NCBI RefSeq assembly: GCF_018449515.1 | Contig: NZ_JAAVUQ010000002.1 | Location: 310,001 to 374,000 of the forward strand | DNA from: Caballeronia sp. dw_19 | GTDB lineage: Bacteria; Pseudomonadota; Gammaproteobacteria; Burkholderiales; Burkholderiaceae | Reading direction: 5' to 3' | DNA length: 64,000 bases | Shown here: positions 10,401-18,677 of the stretch, one piece after another | How positions within the stretch are numbered: position 1 is the first letter of the stretch | Layout of the letters: each line of letters opens with the position of its first letter | Notes under the pieces: model-generated | The model's input: the letters and a program-made list of their open reading frames with translations, nothing else | What the model was told of the DNA's origin: nothing | Databases searched by the model: none | Translations under genes and position numbers: made by a program

Positions 10401-11190
10401 CATCGGGGGTCCGGGTCTGCGGAATGTTCGAACCCCATACCATCAGATAGGTGGAGTTGTACCAATCGGCGGATTCCGGTACGTCGGTCTGCTCGCCCCA
10501 GACCTGCGGCGAAGCGGGCGGCAGGTCGCAGTACCAGTCATAGAACGAGAGGCACACTCCGCCAATCAAGCTGAGATAACGCGAACCTGCTGCGTACGAG
10601 ACCATGGACATGGCGGGAATCGGCGAGAAGCCAACCACGCGATCCGGCCCGAACTTGCCTATGGTGAACGCATTAGCCGCCGCGATCATTTCGTTAGCGG
10701 TGTCCCAGTCGGCGCGCACAAAGCCACCGAGACCACGCACGCTCTTATAGCGTTTTGACTTGACCGGGTCCTGGCTGATCGACGCCCACGCGGCGACCGG
10801 ATCGAGCGACTTGCGCGCCTCGCGCCACATTTCCATCAGGCGGCCGCGGATCATCGGATACTTGACGCGCTGCGCCGAATATACGTACCAGCTATACGAC
10901 GCCCCACGCGGACAGCCGCGCGGTTCGTGATTCGGCAGGTCGGCGCGGGTGCGCGGATAGTCGGTCTGCTGCGTCTCCCAGACAATCAGCCCGCTCTTCA
11001 CATAGACCTTCCACGAACACGAACCCGTGCAGTTCACGCCATGCGTGGAGCGCACGATCTTGTCATGTTGCCAGCGGGTTCTATAACCTTCTTCCCACTT
11101 GCGGTCTTCATTGACCACCGCACCGTGTCCGTTCGAAAACGTCGACTGCGTGCGCTTCACGAACTTCAGGCGATCCAGAAAATGACTCAT
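7444..11190 (-). CDS. narG: Respiratory nitrate reductase alpha subunit NarG (molybdopterin)
   Basis: 1248 residues, full length for NarG. Near the N terminus HGVNCTGSCSWKVYV and RGCPRGAS supply the His/Cys ligands of the FS0 cluster. The Mo-cofactor region contains VPESADWYNSTYLMVWGSN followed by PQTRTPDAHF. The C-terminal molybdopterin-binding region includes VFNVNGTLTARVVVSQRVP. It reduces nitrate to nitrite in the cytoplasm using electrons from NarH. There is no Tat twin-arginine signal, consistent with the cytoplasm-facing Nar type rather than Nap. It lies 28 bp downstream of narK2. Confidence 0.97.
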   Translation of the reverse strand: MSHFLDRLKFVKRTQSTFSNGHGAVVNEDRKWEEGYRTRWQHDKIVRSTHGVNCTGSCSWKVYVKSGLIVWETQQTDYPRTRADLPNHEPRGCPRGASYSWYVYSAQRVKYPMIRGRLMEMWREARKSLDPVAAWASISQDPVKSKRYKSVRGLGGFVRADWDTANEMIAAANAFTIGKFGPDRVVGFSPIPAMSMVSYAAGSRYLSLIGGVCLSFYDWYCDLPPASPQVWGEQTDVPESADWYNSTYLMVWGSNIPQTRTPDAHFYTEVRYKGTKTVAVSSDFGEMVKFGDIWLAPKQGTDAALAMAMGHVVLKEFHAANASNQSAYFRDYVKQYTDMPMLVLLRDNDGMLVPDQFLRASHLADSLDEANNAQWKTLLIDADSGQIVAPNGTVGFRWNEAAHNDGRKVGRWNLELKDGGSGRPIDPRLSMITAGTHDEVVTVGFPYFGSEHNALLERHVPARRVTLADGTSALVATVFDLQMANYGVDQGLDGPNVASSYDDDVPYTPAWQEKHTTVPRNLVIQVAREFATNAHQTQGKSMVIVGAALNHWYHNDMIYRGIINLLMMCGCVGKSGGGWAHYVGQEKLRPQFGWAPLAFALDWSKPPRQMNGTSFFYNHTSQWRHEKVGLNEVLSPTANKANYANLAMLDLNAKSERMGWLPSAPQLGANPLDLTDEAARAGMKPVDYVVDRLKSGALQFSCDDPDNPVNFPRNMFVWRSNILGSSGKGHEYFLKYLLGTQNALFSDENDAIMPGQVHVREAAEGKLDLLTVLDFRMSTTCLYGDIVLPTATWYEKDDLNTSDMHPFIHPLSEAVQPLWESKSDWEIYKGIAEKFAEIGGAHLGTRTDLVCTPLMHDTPGELGQPFEPKDWRAGECDLIPGKTAPSMTVVERNYKDVYRKFTSVGPLLDTQGNGGKGINWNSAHEVDELAHITHTVTDPGVSHGRPRLDSAIDAAEMILTFAPETNGHVAVKAWQALSKITGREHAHLAEGREHDKIRFRDVQAQPRKIISAPTWSGLESEEVSYNAGYTNVHELIPWRTLTGRQQFYQDHRWMLDFGEGSCVYRPAIDTKTVTAMLGAKPNGEHELVLNWITPHQKWGIHSTYSDNLRMLTLSRGGPHVWVSEAEAKQAGLIDNDWVEVFNVNGTLTARVVVSQRVPLGMCLMYHAQEKIINVPGAETSGMRGGIHNSVTRTVLKPTHMIGGYAQQAYGFNYYGTVGSNRDEYVIVRKMKKVAWLEGPLNESEGAAS

Positions 11191-11218
11191 TATTGTGTCC
11201 TGTGTCGAAGAGGGCGCG

Positions 11219-12616
11219 TCAGCAAGGCATGCTCGCGTTGCGGCGTGCGTAGCAGAACCACGTGATGGCGACGCACGTCACGTAGAACGCGATGAATACG
11301 TACAGCGCGGGTATGGCGGAACCGGTCATGTCGAGTGCGGTGCCGAAGGTCTTTGGAATGAAGAAGCCGCCGTACGCGCCAATAGCAGCGGAGAAACCGA
11401 GCACGGCCGCGGACTCCTTGCCGGCGTCGTGCATGGCCTGGCGTTGAGCTGCGGCATCCAGCCCCTTGGCGCGGCGCTGGTGCTCGGTCATGAAGATCAC
11501 CGGGATCATGCGGAAGGTCGAACCGTTGCCAATGCCGGTCAGCATGAACAGCACGATGAACATGGCGAGGAAGCCCGCGAAGTTGCCTGCGTAGTTACCT
11601 GATACGCCCGTGGCGGGCATGAACGAGATCACGCCGAACACGGCCACGATCATGCCGAGGAAGGTCCAGAGCGTCACGCGTGCGCCGCCCAGATGGTCGG
11701 AGATCCAGCCGCCTACCGGACGCGCCAAGGCGCCCGCGAGCGGGCCGAGGAACGCATAAGCAGTGGGGTTGATCGACGGGAACTGGCTCTTGGTCAGCAG
11801 TGCAAAGCCTGCGGAGAAACCGATGAACGAGCCGAACGTGCCGATATAAAGCCAGCACATCAGCCAGTTGTGCTTGCGCGTGAAGATCACGGCTTGCTCG
11901 GCGAAGGAGGCCTTTGCATCGGCGATATCGTTCATCCCGAACCATGCCGCCAGCGACGCCACCACGATGAACGGTACCCAGATAAAGCCCGCGTTCTGCA
12001 GCCAGATACCTCGTTCGACCCCGTTCGCGAGGAACGTCTGACCATCCCCTGCGAGCGAAGCGAAGGCGGCCGTGGCGATCACGAGCGGCGTGACGAACTG
12101 CACCAGCGATACCCCCAGATTGCCGATGCCGGCGTTCAATCCCGTCGCCAGTCCTTTGCGTGCCTTGGGAAAGAAGAAACTGATATTCGACATTGAAGAA
12201 CTGAAGTTCGCGCCACCAAAGCCGCACAGCAAAGCGAGCACGAGCAGGGTGGTATAGCTGGTCGACGGATCGCGCAAGGCGAACCCCATGCCGAGCGCGG
12301 GAATCAGCAGCGTGGCCGTAGAGACGGCGGTGAAGCGCCGGCCGCCGAAGATGGGCACGAGAAACGAATAGAAAATGCGCAGCGTCGCGCCGGACAGGGC
12401 GGGTAACGCCGTCAGCCAGAACAGTTCGTTCTTCGTGAAGTGGAAGCCGCCTTTATCCAGGTTGACGACAACGACGCTCCATAGCGACCACACGGCGAAG
12501 GCAAGCATCAGTGCCGGGATGGAGATCCACAGGTTGCGGTTGGCAATGGCCGAGCCGCGTGTTTTCCAGAACGCCGGATCTTCCGGCTCCCAGTTCTTGA
12601 GAAGATAGTCGGACAT
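11219..12616 (-). CDS. narK2: Nitrate/nitrite transporter, NarK2-like (MFS, NNP family)
   Basis: I chose the ATG at 12616 (MSDYLLKNWEPEDPAFW, 465 aa) over the in-frame ATG at 12667, which would run into the preceding gene. Twelve membrane helices are visible, with the NNP signatures GFGGANFSSSMSNISFFFPK in the first half and GIGNGSTFRMIPVIF in the second. Those glycine-rich stretches line the nitrate path in this family. By gene order (second of two narK genes before narG) it corresponds to the nitrate/nitrite antiporter type. It is 16 bp from narK1. Confidence 0.93.
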   Translation of the reverse strand: MSDYLLKNWEPEDPAFWKTRGSAIANRNLWISIPALMLAFAVWSLWSVVVVNLDKGGFHFTKNELFWLTALPALSGATLRIFYSFLVPIFGGRRFTAVSTATLLIPALGMGFALRDPSTSYTTLLVLALLCGFGGANFSSSMSNISFFFPKARKGLATGLNAGIGNLGVSLVQFVTPLVIATAAFASLAGDGQTFLANGVERGIWLQNAGFIWVPFIVVASLAAWFGMNDIADAKASFAEQAVIFTRKHNWLMCWLYIGTFGSFIGFSAGFALLTKSQFPSINPTAYAFLGPLAGALARPVGGWISDHLGGARVTLWTFLGMIVAVFGVISFMPATGVSGNYAGNFAGFLAMFIVLFMLTGIGNGSTFRMIPVIFMTEHQRRAKGLDAAAQRQAMHDAGKESAAVLGFSAAIGAYGGFFIPKTFGTALDMTGSAIPALYVFIAFYVTCVAITWFCYARRNASMPC

Positions 12617-12632
12617 GTTTTTATGGGTTGGA

Positions 12633-13916
12633 TTAGACAGGGGCGCGCGGCAGGACAGCATCGCCATGCGAGCGGAAAGAGAAGGTCATCCAGATGAGGC
12701 TGACGGCGGTAGCGCCGAAAAGCAGCATGAAACAGGTGCTGCTCACGCCCGTCAGGTCGGCGAGCAACCCGAACAGAATGGGTAGCGCGAAGCCGGCCAG
12801 GCCGCCGGCGAGACCGACTACGCCGGAGACCGCGCCGATGTTGCCGGTATATTCATCGGAGACGAACTTGAATACGGATGCCTTACCAATCGCCATTGCA
12901 ATCCCTACCGTGAAAATCAGGACCGTGAACACGGTGGGCGAGAGCGCGATGTGAAACGCGAGCGGACCATGGGTCGATTGCACGATGAAGCCCGCGTCCG
13001 GATAGCTGAGCAAAAAGAAGCACGTAAGCACGGTCCACATCACGACCCACGTTGTTTTCTTCGCGCCGTAGCGGTCGGACAGCCATCCGCCAGCAGCACG
13101 AAGGACGCCGCCCGGCAGCGAGAAGCATGCAGCGAGCAAAGCCGCTTGTTCAATATGGAATCCATAATGATTGACGTAGTAATGCGGCAGCCACAGCGCC
13201 AGCCCAACGTAACCGCCGAACACGACCGAGTAGTACTGCGAGTAACGCCATGCGCGACGGTCTTTCATCACGCGCAACTGGCTGGCGAAGCTCGGCGGAT
13301 TGGCAATGCGATGGGCGGGATTCGTCGCCGATGTCATCCAGAAGAGAATGGCGGTAACGAGCATGGCGATGGCATACACCTTAGGCACGATCATCCACGT
13401 GCCGGCTGTCACGATCAGCACGGGTGCAACGAATTTGGTGAGCGCAGCCCCCGAATTGCCGGCGCCGAAGATGCCCATCGCGAGGCCCTGGCGTTCCTTC
13501 GGGAACCAGCGCGCCACATAGGGCGTACCGACCGAGAAACTGGCGCCGGCGAGACCGACCAGCAGTCCGAGCGCGATGAATTGCCAGAACTGCGTAGCGT
13601 AGGTAAGCATCCAGATGGGTATGACTGTCGCGAGCATCGTCAGGAAAAAGACGATGCGTCCGCCGAAGCGGTCGGTGCAGATGCCGAGCGGGACGCGCGC
13701 CAGCGAGCCCGAGAGCACTGGCGTCGCGGCAATCAGGCCGAATTCGGTATCGGAGAGACCCAGCTGGGTCTTCAGCGGAATGCCTAGAATCGCGAACATC
13801 ATCCAGATCGCGAAGCAGATGGTGAAAGCGAAGGTGCTCGACCACAGCACGCGCCAGGCGCGCGGATCGGCGGTTGCGTCATCGTGGGTGGCTTGGGACT
13901 TGCGTACGGCAGTCAT
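12633..13916 (-). CDS. narK1: Nitrate transporter, NarK1-like (MFS, NNP family)
   Basis: 427 residues, twelve membrane helices. NNP-type motifs are GLAGASFSVGTPYVARWFPK with a following GAGNSG turn, and GKASVFKFVSDEYTGNIGAVSG in the second half. It is the first gene of the minus-strand nar run, so the operon promoter should lie between it and nrdJ (13917-14149). By analogy with narK1K2GHJI of Pseudomonas it would be the nitrate/proton symporter that starts respiration, with NarK2 exchanging nitrate for nitrite. I could not find a clear FNR box (TTGAT-N4-ATCAA) by eye upstream. Confidence 0.92.
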   Translation of the reverse strand: MTAVRKSQATHDDATADPRAWRVLWSSTFAFTICFAIWMMFAILGIPLKTQLGLSDTEFGLIAATPVLSGSLARVPLGICTDRFGGRIVFFLTMLATVIPIWMLTYATQFWQFIALGLLVGLAGASFSVGTPYVARWFPKERQGLAMGIFGAGNSGAALTKFVAPVLIVTAGTWMIVPKVYAIAMLVTAILFWMTSATNPAHRIANPPSFASQLRVMKDRRAWRYSQYYSVVFGGYVGLALWLPHYYVNHYGFHIEQAALLAACFSLPGGVLRAAGGWLSDRYGAKKTTWVVMWTVLTCFFLLSYPDAGFIVQSTHGPLAFHIALSPTVFTVLIFTVGIAMAIGKASVFKFVSDEYTGNIGAVSGVVGLAGGLAGFALPILFGLLADLTGVSSTCFMLLFGATAVSLIWMTFSFRSHGDAVLPRAPV

Positions 13917-14149
13917 ATTGCTTGCCTGTCGATTAAATTTGCGTTGAGTTGGGAAATCACTGCAAGATTAGGAACTGCGCGACGTGCCGCCCATTCGCCG
14001 ATGGGAGGACGCGACTCCATGTCGCTCCTCCGGCGGGACTAGTCCGAAAGGTGTAATTTGGAAGGGGATACGCTCGGCCAGCGCGGCCGGCGAGGCATGC
14101 TCCGCCACTCCGATGCAACGCAGCAAACCGCTGGACATGAGGACAGAAC

Positions 14150-16705
14150 ATGGCTGAAGACGACTTGAAGATCACCGTTTCACCGCAGCAGTTTTCCATC
14201 GACGTCATGCTGGAAAAGTATGCGAAGGGAGATGAAGCGGGCATTGACGATATTTATCGCCGGGTTGCGCGAGGCGTGGCAATGGCTGAGCCCGAGGCGC
14301 TGCGAAAGCAGGTCGAGATCGAATTCTTCGAGAATTTCCAGCGTGGTGCACTGGGCGCGGGCCGCATCATGAGCGCGGCCGGCACGGGTATCCAGGCAAC
14401 GCTCATCAACTGCTTCGTGCAGCCGGTGGGCGACGCCATCCAGGGCGTGGACGAGGACGGTTTGCCGGGCATCTACGTTGCCTTGCTGCAGGCAGCCGAA
14501 ACCATGCGGCGCGGCGGCGGCGTGGGTTACAACTTTTCCGCGATCCGTCCGAAGGGTGCACGCGTGCATTCCACGGGATCGTCGGCATCGGGGCCGTGCA
14601 GTTACATGGATGTTTTCGACGCGTCATGCAGGACCGTTGAAAGCGCCGGGTCGCGGCGCGGCGCCCAGATGGGCATTCTGGATTGCTCACATCCTGACCT
14701 GCTTGAATTTATCGCGGCAAAGCATGTGAAGGGGCGCTGGAATAACTTCAACGTATCGGTCGCGGTGACCGACGAGTTCATGCAAGCCGTTGCTGACGAT
14801 ACCCCGTGGCAGCTCGTGCATCGCGCCGAACCTTCACCGTCGGTCAAGGCATCGGCCGATGCGCGGCAGCGTGAAGACGGTCTGTGGGTTTATCGCGAAG
14901 TGCGGGCACGGGAAGTGTGGGACACGATCATGCGCTCGACCTATGACGTCGCCGAGCCGGGGGTGGTTTTCGTATCGCGCATGAACGACGACAACAACCT
15001 GCGAGCGGTGGAGACTATTCGCGCCACCAATCCGTGCGGCGAGCAGCCGTTGCCGGCCTACGGGTGCTGCAATCTTGGGCCGTTGAACCTGACGCGTTTC
15101 GTGCGTGAACCGTTCGCGCAGCGTCATGGAGGAACGCCGGTATTCGACTGGGATGGCTTGGCGAAAAGCACCCGCACGCAGGTTCGTTTTCTCGACGATG
15201 TGCTCGACGTAACGCTCTGGCCGCTACCCGAGCAAGACAGGGAAGCGCAGGCGAAGCGGCGCATAGGCGTGGGTTTTACGGGGCTCGGCGACACGCTTGT
15301 CATGCTCGGCGTGCGCTACAACTCGCAGGAGGGCCGCGATTTTGCGATACGTGTGGCGCAGACCATGCGCGACGAGGCGTATCGCGCGTCGGTGGAGTTG
15401 GCTCGCGAGCGTGGCGCGTTCCCGCTCTTCGATGCAAAAAAGTACCTTGAAACAGGTACTTTCGCGTCGCGCCTGCCCGATGACATCAAGGCGGAGATTC
15501 ATCGCGACGGGATTCGCAACAGCCACCTGCTTTCCATTGCGCCGACCGGCACCGTGAGCCTGGCGTTCGCTGACAATGCGTCGAACGGCATTGAGCCGGC
15601 GTTCTCGTGGACTTACCAGCGTACCAAGCGCATGGCCGATGGCAGCCGGCAATCATTTTCAGTGGAGGATCATGCGTACCGCTTGTATCGCGAACTGGGC
15701 GGCGACGTGAAGGCGTTGCCGGAGTATTTCGTGAGCGCACTCGATATGTCCGCGAACGATCATCTGGAAATGATGGCGGCGGTGCAGCCTTTCGTCGATA
15801 CCTCCATTTCGAAGACGGTCAATGTACCGGCCGATTATCCGTTCGACGCGTTCAAGGACCTTTACTTCGACGCATGGCGCCGCGGCCTGAAGGGGCTGGC
15901 TACCTACCGGCCGAACGACACGCTGGGTGCGGTGTTGTCGGTGACGCCGGAGACACCCGCGATCGTTGCATCCGATCCATCGGACGCGGCGGACGCAGAG
16001 GTTCAACTGGACCCGTTGCGCATTGCCATCGATCATCGTCCGCGCGGCGAGTTGCCGGCGATCATCGAGAAGGTGGAGTACCTCACGCAAGCCGGCAAGA
16101 AGTCGCTTTACGTAGCGGTGTCGTTCATGGAGATTACCGGGCGGCTGGGTGGCGAAGATGTCACTATCGAGCGGCCCATCGAGTTCTTCATACCAACGGG
16201 GCAACGCGACGAATCGCAGCAATGGATTACGGCGACGATGCGGTCATTGTCGCTGGCGGCGCGAGGTGGTTTTGTCGCGCGCAATCTGCAGGATATGCGC
16301 AAGGTATCGTGGGATCGTGGACAGGTGCGGCTGGGTGACGTCGAGCGTCCCGGTGGTCACAAAGCACCACGCTGGCACGATTCGGAAGTCGCGGCGCTTG
16401 CGTATGCGATCCAGCAGATCCTGTATCGGCGAGGTTTCCTCGATATCGAGGGCGGTCAAGTGCCGTCGCGCTTGCTTGCGCAGCGTCGGCATGAGAGTGC
16501 GCAGGCGGGGCTTGTATCGGCGTCATCCGAATCCAGCGATGACGAGATCACCGCGGTTGTGGAGGACGACGCAGACGCTGGCAACCCGCATGCGCTACTG
16601 CCGATTCCTGGCCGCAAGTGTCCCACTTGCGGTGCCAACGCGATGATCCGCAAGGACGGTTGCGACTTCTGTACAGCGTGCGGCGAAATAGGCGCGTGCG
16701 GCTAA
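14150..16705 (+). CDS. nrdJ: Adenosylcobalamin-dependent (class II) ribonucleoside-diphosphate reductase
   Basis: 851 residues. Motifs of a B12-dependent reductase are visible: MRRGGGVGYNFSAIRP, the ATNPCGEQPLPAYGCCNLG active-site loop, and SIAPTGTVSLAFADNASNGI with the following EPAFSW. The C-terminal tail carries CPTCGAN...CDFCTACGEIGACG, with Cys pairs for re-reducing the active site. It converts ribonucleotides to deoxyribonucleotides with a radical from adenosylcobalamin, needing no oxygen. The start at 14150 has GAGGAC just upstream. It is divergent from the nar run. The nearby cobalamin operons make its cofactor. A 13-bp stem-loop follows the stop. Confidence 0.95.
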   Translation: MAEDDLKITVSPQQFSIDVMLEKYAKGDEAGIDDIYRRVARGVAMAEPEALRKQVEIEFFENFQRGALGAGRIMSAAGTGIQATLINCFVQPVGDAIQGVDEDGLPGIYVALLQAAETMRRGGGVGYNFSAIRPKGARVHSTGSSASGPCSYMDVFDASCRTVESAGSRRGAQMGILDCSHPDLLEFIAAKHVKGRWNNFNVSVAVTDEFMQAVADDTPWQLVHRAEPSPSVKASADARQREDGLWVYREVRAREVWDTIMRSTYDVAEPGVVFVSRMNDDNNLRAVETIRATNPCGEQPLPAYGCCNLGPLNLTRFVREPFAQRHGGTPVFDWDGLAKSTRTQVRFLDDVLDVTLWPLPEQDREAQAKRRIGVGFTGLGDTLVMLGVRYNSQEGRDFAIRVAQTMRDEAYRASVELARERGAFPLFDAKKYLETGTFASRLPDDIKAEIHRDGIRNSHLLSIAPTGTVSLAFADNASNGIEPAFSWTYQRTKRMADGSRQSFSVEDHAYRLYRELGGDVKALPEYFVSALDMSANDHLEMMAAVQPFVDTSISKTVNVPADYPFDAFKDLYFDAWRRGLKGLATYRPNDTLGAVLSVTPETPAIVASDPSDAADAEVQLDPLRIAIDHRPRGELPAIIEKVEYLTQAGKKSLYVAVSFMEITGRLGGEDVTIERPIEFFIPTGQRDESQQWITATMRSLSLAARGGFVARNLQDMRKVSWDRGQVRLGDVERPGGHKAPRWHDSEVAALAYAIQQILYRRGFLDIEGGQVPSRLLAQRRHESAQAGLVSASSESSDDEITAVVEDDADAGNPHALLPIPGRKCPTCGANAMIRKDGCDFCTACGEIGACG

Positions 16706-16722
16706 AGCGTGAATGCCCCGCA

Positions 16723-16760
16723 TGAGTGCCTGATCACTTTCACCCGCGATCAGGCACTCA
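16723..16760. terminator. Inverted repeat downstream of nrdJ, probable terminator
   Basis: The arms TGAGTGCCTGATC (16723-16735) and GATCAGGCACTCA (16748-16760) are perfectly complementary over 13 bp around a 12-nt loop, beginning 18 bp after the nrdJ stop. There is no strong T tract on either side, so it may be a stabilising 3' hairpin rather than a classical intrinsic terminator. Confidence 0.65.
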
Positions 16761-16815
16761 GCCGGATTAATGCACGCTCACATTCAACCTGTTGATTGCC
16801 GCCAGCGATTGCACT

Positions 16816-16840
16816 AGCGCGGACTTGATGAGTCCGCGCT
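16816..16840. terminator. Perfect hairpin between the small ORF and nrdJ
   Basis: AGCGCGGACT (16816-16825), a 5-nt loop, and AGTCCGCGCT (16831-16840) form a perfect 10-bp stem. It lies 19 bp beyond the stop of the 45-codon minus-strand ORF, so it is a candidate terminator for that transcript. It lacks a T run. Confidence 0.45.
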
Positions 16841-16858
16841 GGCCAAGCGTTGAATCGT

Positions 16859-16996
16859 TCAACCTGCCGCGGAATCTGCCCATTCCGCTGCCTGACGCTC
16901 GCTCGTTGCTTGCGGCCTGTATGGGCGCCATTGCGGGGCTGCCGGAAGCCAGTCGTCGAGCGCGGAGAAGTCTTCAAGGGGTACTGATTCATTCAT
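16859..16996 (-). CDS. Small hypothetical protein, 45 aa
   Basis: Two overlapping ATGs lie behind a good ribosome-binding site (AAGGAG). The upstream ATG at 16996 sits 6 nt from it and opens a 45-codon frame (MNESVPLEDFSALDDWLPAAPQ..., ending ADSAAG), while the second ATG at 16992, in another frame, is 10 nt away. The product is acidic, with Trp/Pro-rich spacing, and has no recognisable domain, signal peptide or membrane segment. It starts only 15 bp after the end of the DUF4148 gene on the same strand, so the two may be one transcript. A perfect hairpin follows. I do not recognise the family. Confidence 0.4.
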   Translation of the reverse strand: MNESVPLEDFSALDDWLPAAPQWRPYRPQATSERQAAEWADSAAG

Positions 16997-17011
16997 GATG
17001 GACTCCTTTAT

Positions 17012-17365
17012 TTACTGGGCGTTGGCGTTGCCGCTTTGTGTCACCGATCCGTTCGCGAACTCCACGATAGAACGGTTGCGTTGTTCTGCGGCTGCTGCGT
17101 CGCGTGCACGTTGTTCGTGCTGCTCGGCAATGGCGATCCCCGCCATGCTGCGCTCAGGGTAGGTGTTGCGGTTCAGCGCGGGCAGTGTGCCGTTTGCATA
17201 GGATGCTGCGAGCTCAGCGCGGACTTGCGCGCGTGTCATGGTGCTTTGGCTGGTCACTGCGGTTTGATAAGTGCCTGCGTGCCCAATGCCGCCGTCAGCG
17301 AATGCGGTAGTGGAGACAATGGCTGAGATAGCGGAAAGCGAGAGTGTTGCGATAGCGGTTTTCAT
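17012..17365 (-). CDS. DUF4148 domain-containing exported protein
   Basis: 117 residues. An N-terminal signal peptide (MKTAIATLSLSAISAIVSTTAFA, cleavage after about 23) is followed by a short domain containing MTRAQVRAELAASYANGTLP and NTYPE. This is the DUF4148 pattern, a small secreted or periplasmic family abundant in Burkholderia and relatives. Function is unknown. It stands alone apart from the following 45-aa ORF. Its 5' side borders the large repeat region. Confidence 0.85.
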   Translation of the reverse strand: MKTAIATLSLSAISAIVSTTAFADGGIGHAGTYQTAVTSQSTMTRAQVRAELAASYANGTLPALNRNTYPERSMAGIAIAEQHEQRARDAAAAEQRNRSIVEFANGSVTQSGNANAQ

Positions 17366-17710
17366 GGGTGCTGCTCCTGTCGATTCATTCGATAAGCATC
17401 GAGCGGAGTCGATGCTATCGGACTGATAGCGGGGCAGCGGGCGTCGATCCTGGCAATGAGCCTAAGCAACGAAAGAGAATGACATCGACTAATCGACGAG
17501 CCGCGCTGCGACAGGATGAAATGTAGTCAAGTGAGCGCTGCGGATAAATGATCGTTAAGCGAAAAGATTAATCGCGCTGCGCGAATAATCGAAGGAGCCC
17601 TTATGGAAAGGGCTTTTGCGACAGAACCACTATGAGTGAAAGGGATTTAAGCCCATACCGGTGGGAGGGTCGCTCGCGCCGGTGGACGGGGTGGGGTTTA
17701 GGTTGTTTTT
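17366..17710. other. Non-coding stretch upstream of the DUF4148 gene
   Basis: About 345 bp between the DUF4148 start and the first tandem repeat. It must hold the DUF4148 promoter on the minus strand, but I cannot point to convincing -35/-10 boxes. No credible ORF or hairpin was seen. Confidence 0.4.
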
Positions 17711-17820
17711 GGGGTTAGTGGTCGGGGGTGATGCCGAGGTGGTCGGTTGTGGGGGTAGTGGGCGGGGTCTATGCCGGGTTGGTCGGTTCTGGGGTTAGTG
17801 GTCGGAGTCTATGCCGGGTT
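17711..17820. repeat. Imperfect 40-bp tandem repeat, left edge of palindromic element
   Basis: Units start at 17711, 17751 and 17791 and share a GGGGTTAGTGGTCGG core followed by TATGCCGGGTTGGTCGGTTCT. The third unit merges into the left arm of the long inverted repeat. The mirror-image edge on the other side (18660-18757) carries the reverse complement of the same unit. Confidence 0.75.
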
Positions 17821-18076
17821 GGTGCTTTCGGCCTTAGTGGTCTGCGAGAGTCGGATTTTCTCTTTATCACTGTTAGCCACTGTGCGTGGCGGCACGTCAT
17901 TTCTTTGTCCAAAGCGACAAAGAAACGAAGCAAAGAAAGCGCTTTTCAACCACGCTACCCTAAGTGTCCACAGCGTGCAGTTTCTATTCATAGGTGCCCC
18001 AAAAGCACGGTGCTCGCCAGAGCGGAGGATGTGTGAACCCCTCCTTCTCCGAACACCGATACCCACACGCTTCGCC
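17807..18076 (+). repeat. Left arm of a ~270-bp inverted repeat
   Basis: This arm reads from GTCTATGCCGGG to ACGCTTCGCC and is almost identical to the reverse complement of 18407-18677. Differences are scattered single bases plus a divergent stretch near the inner end. Within it are an A-rich segment (ACAAAGAAACGAAGCAAAG) and GTGCTCGCCAGAGCGGAGG. Open frames across it are also open in the other arm, as expected of a repeat, so I do not call genes here. The family looks like a dispersed repeat typical of this bacterial group. Confidence 0.85.
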
Positions 18077-18406
18077 ACCAGTGACTGAATCTGCCCAAGG
18101 GGCACCCCGCGCTATCCGCGGATAACCGCCCGCCAATTTGTACGCACGACGGACCACGCCGCCAACCCGCCAAGTAATAAAGCCCCAGAATATGTAAGGC
18201 CGCAACCGACGAAAATAACCGCGTAAGCACGCGGTCAGCTCACCAAAAACTGACGCACTAAACGCGTATCGAGCTGCTAGACATCAAGCTGTGATCCACG
18301 AATATGGCCGCACGAACCAGGCGCGAACCCATCAAAAAACACGGCCGGCAGAACGCGTGATGCCGTGCGGATTCCTTGGCAATGGTGCTTGCCCGAGAGC
18401 GTACGG
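18077..18406. other. Spacer between the inverted-repeat arms
   Basis: About 330 bp of single-copy sequence between the arms. I found no ORF with a ribosome-binding site, no transposase fragment, and no obvious structured RNA. Confidence 0.5.
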
Positions 18407-18677
18407 GGCGAAGCGTGTTCATGTCAGGATTCGCGAGAAGGAGGGGTTCAAACATCCTCCGCTCTGGCGAGCACCGTGCTTTTGGGGCACCTATGAATGA
18501 AAACTGCACGCTGTGGACACTTAGGGTAGCGTGTTTTGAAAGCGTTTTCTTTGCTTCGTTTCTTTGTCGCTTTGGACAAAGAAATGACGTGCCGCCACGC
18601 ACAGTGGCTAATAGTGATAAAGAGAAAATCCGACTCTCGCAGACCACTAAGGCCGAAAGCAGCAACCCGGCATAGAC
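18407..18677 (-). repeat. Right arm of the ~270-bp inverted repeat
   Basis: Reverse-complement partner of 17807-18076. It contains the same landmarks in reverse: CCTCCGCTCTGGCGAGCAC, TTTCTTTGTCGCTTTGGAC and GGCATAGACC at its outer end. The outermost bases pass directly into tandem repeats. Confidence 0.85.

Noticed and set aside
13917-14149. FNR/Anr box or cobalamin riboswitch upstream of narK1 and nrdJ
   Set aside because: I searched both strands by eye. No TTGAT-N4-ATCAA site and no cobalamin boxes were found, only partial matches.
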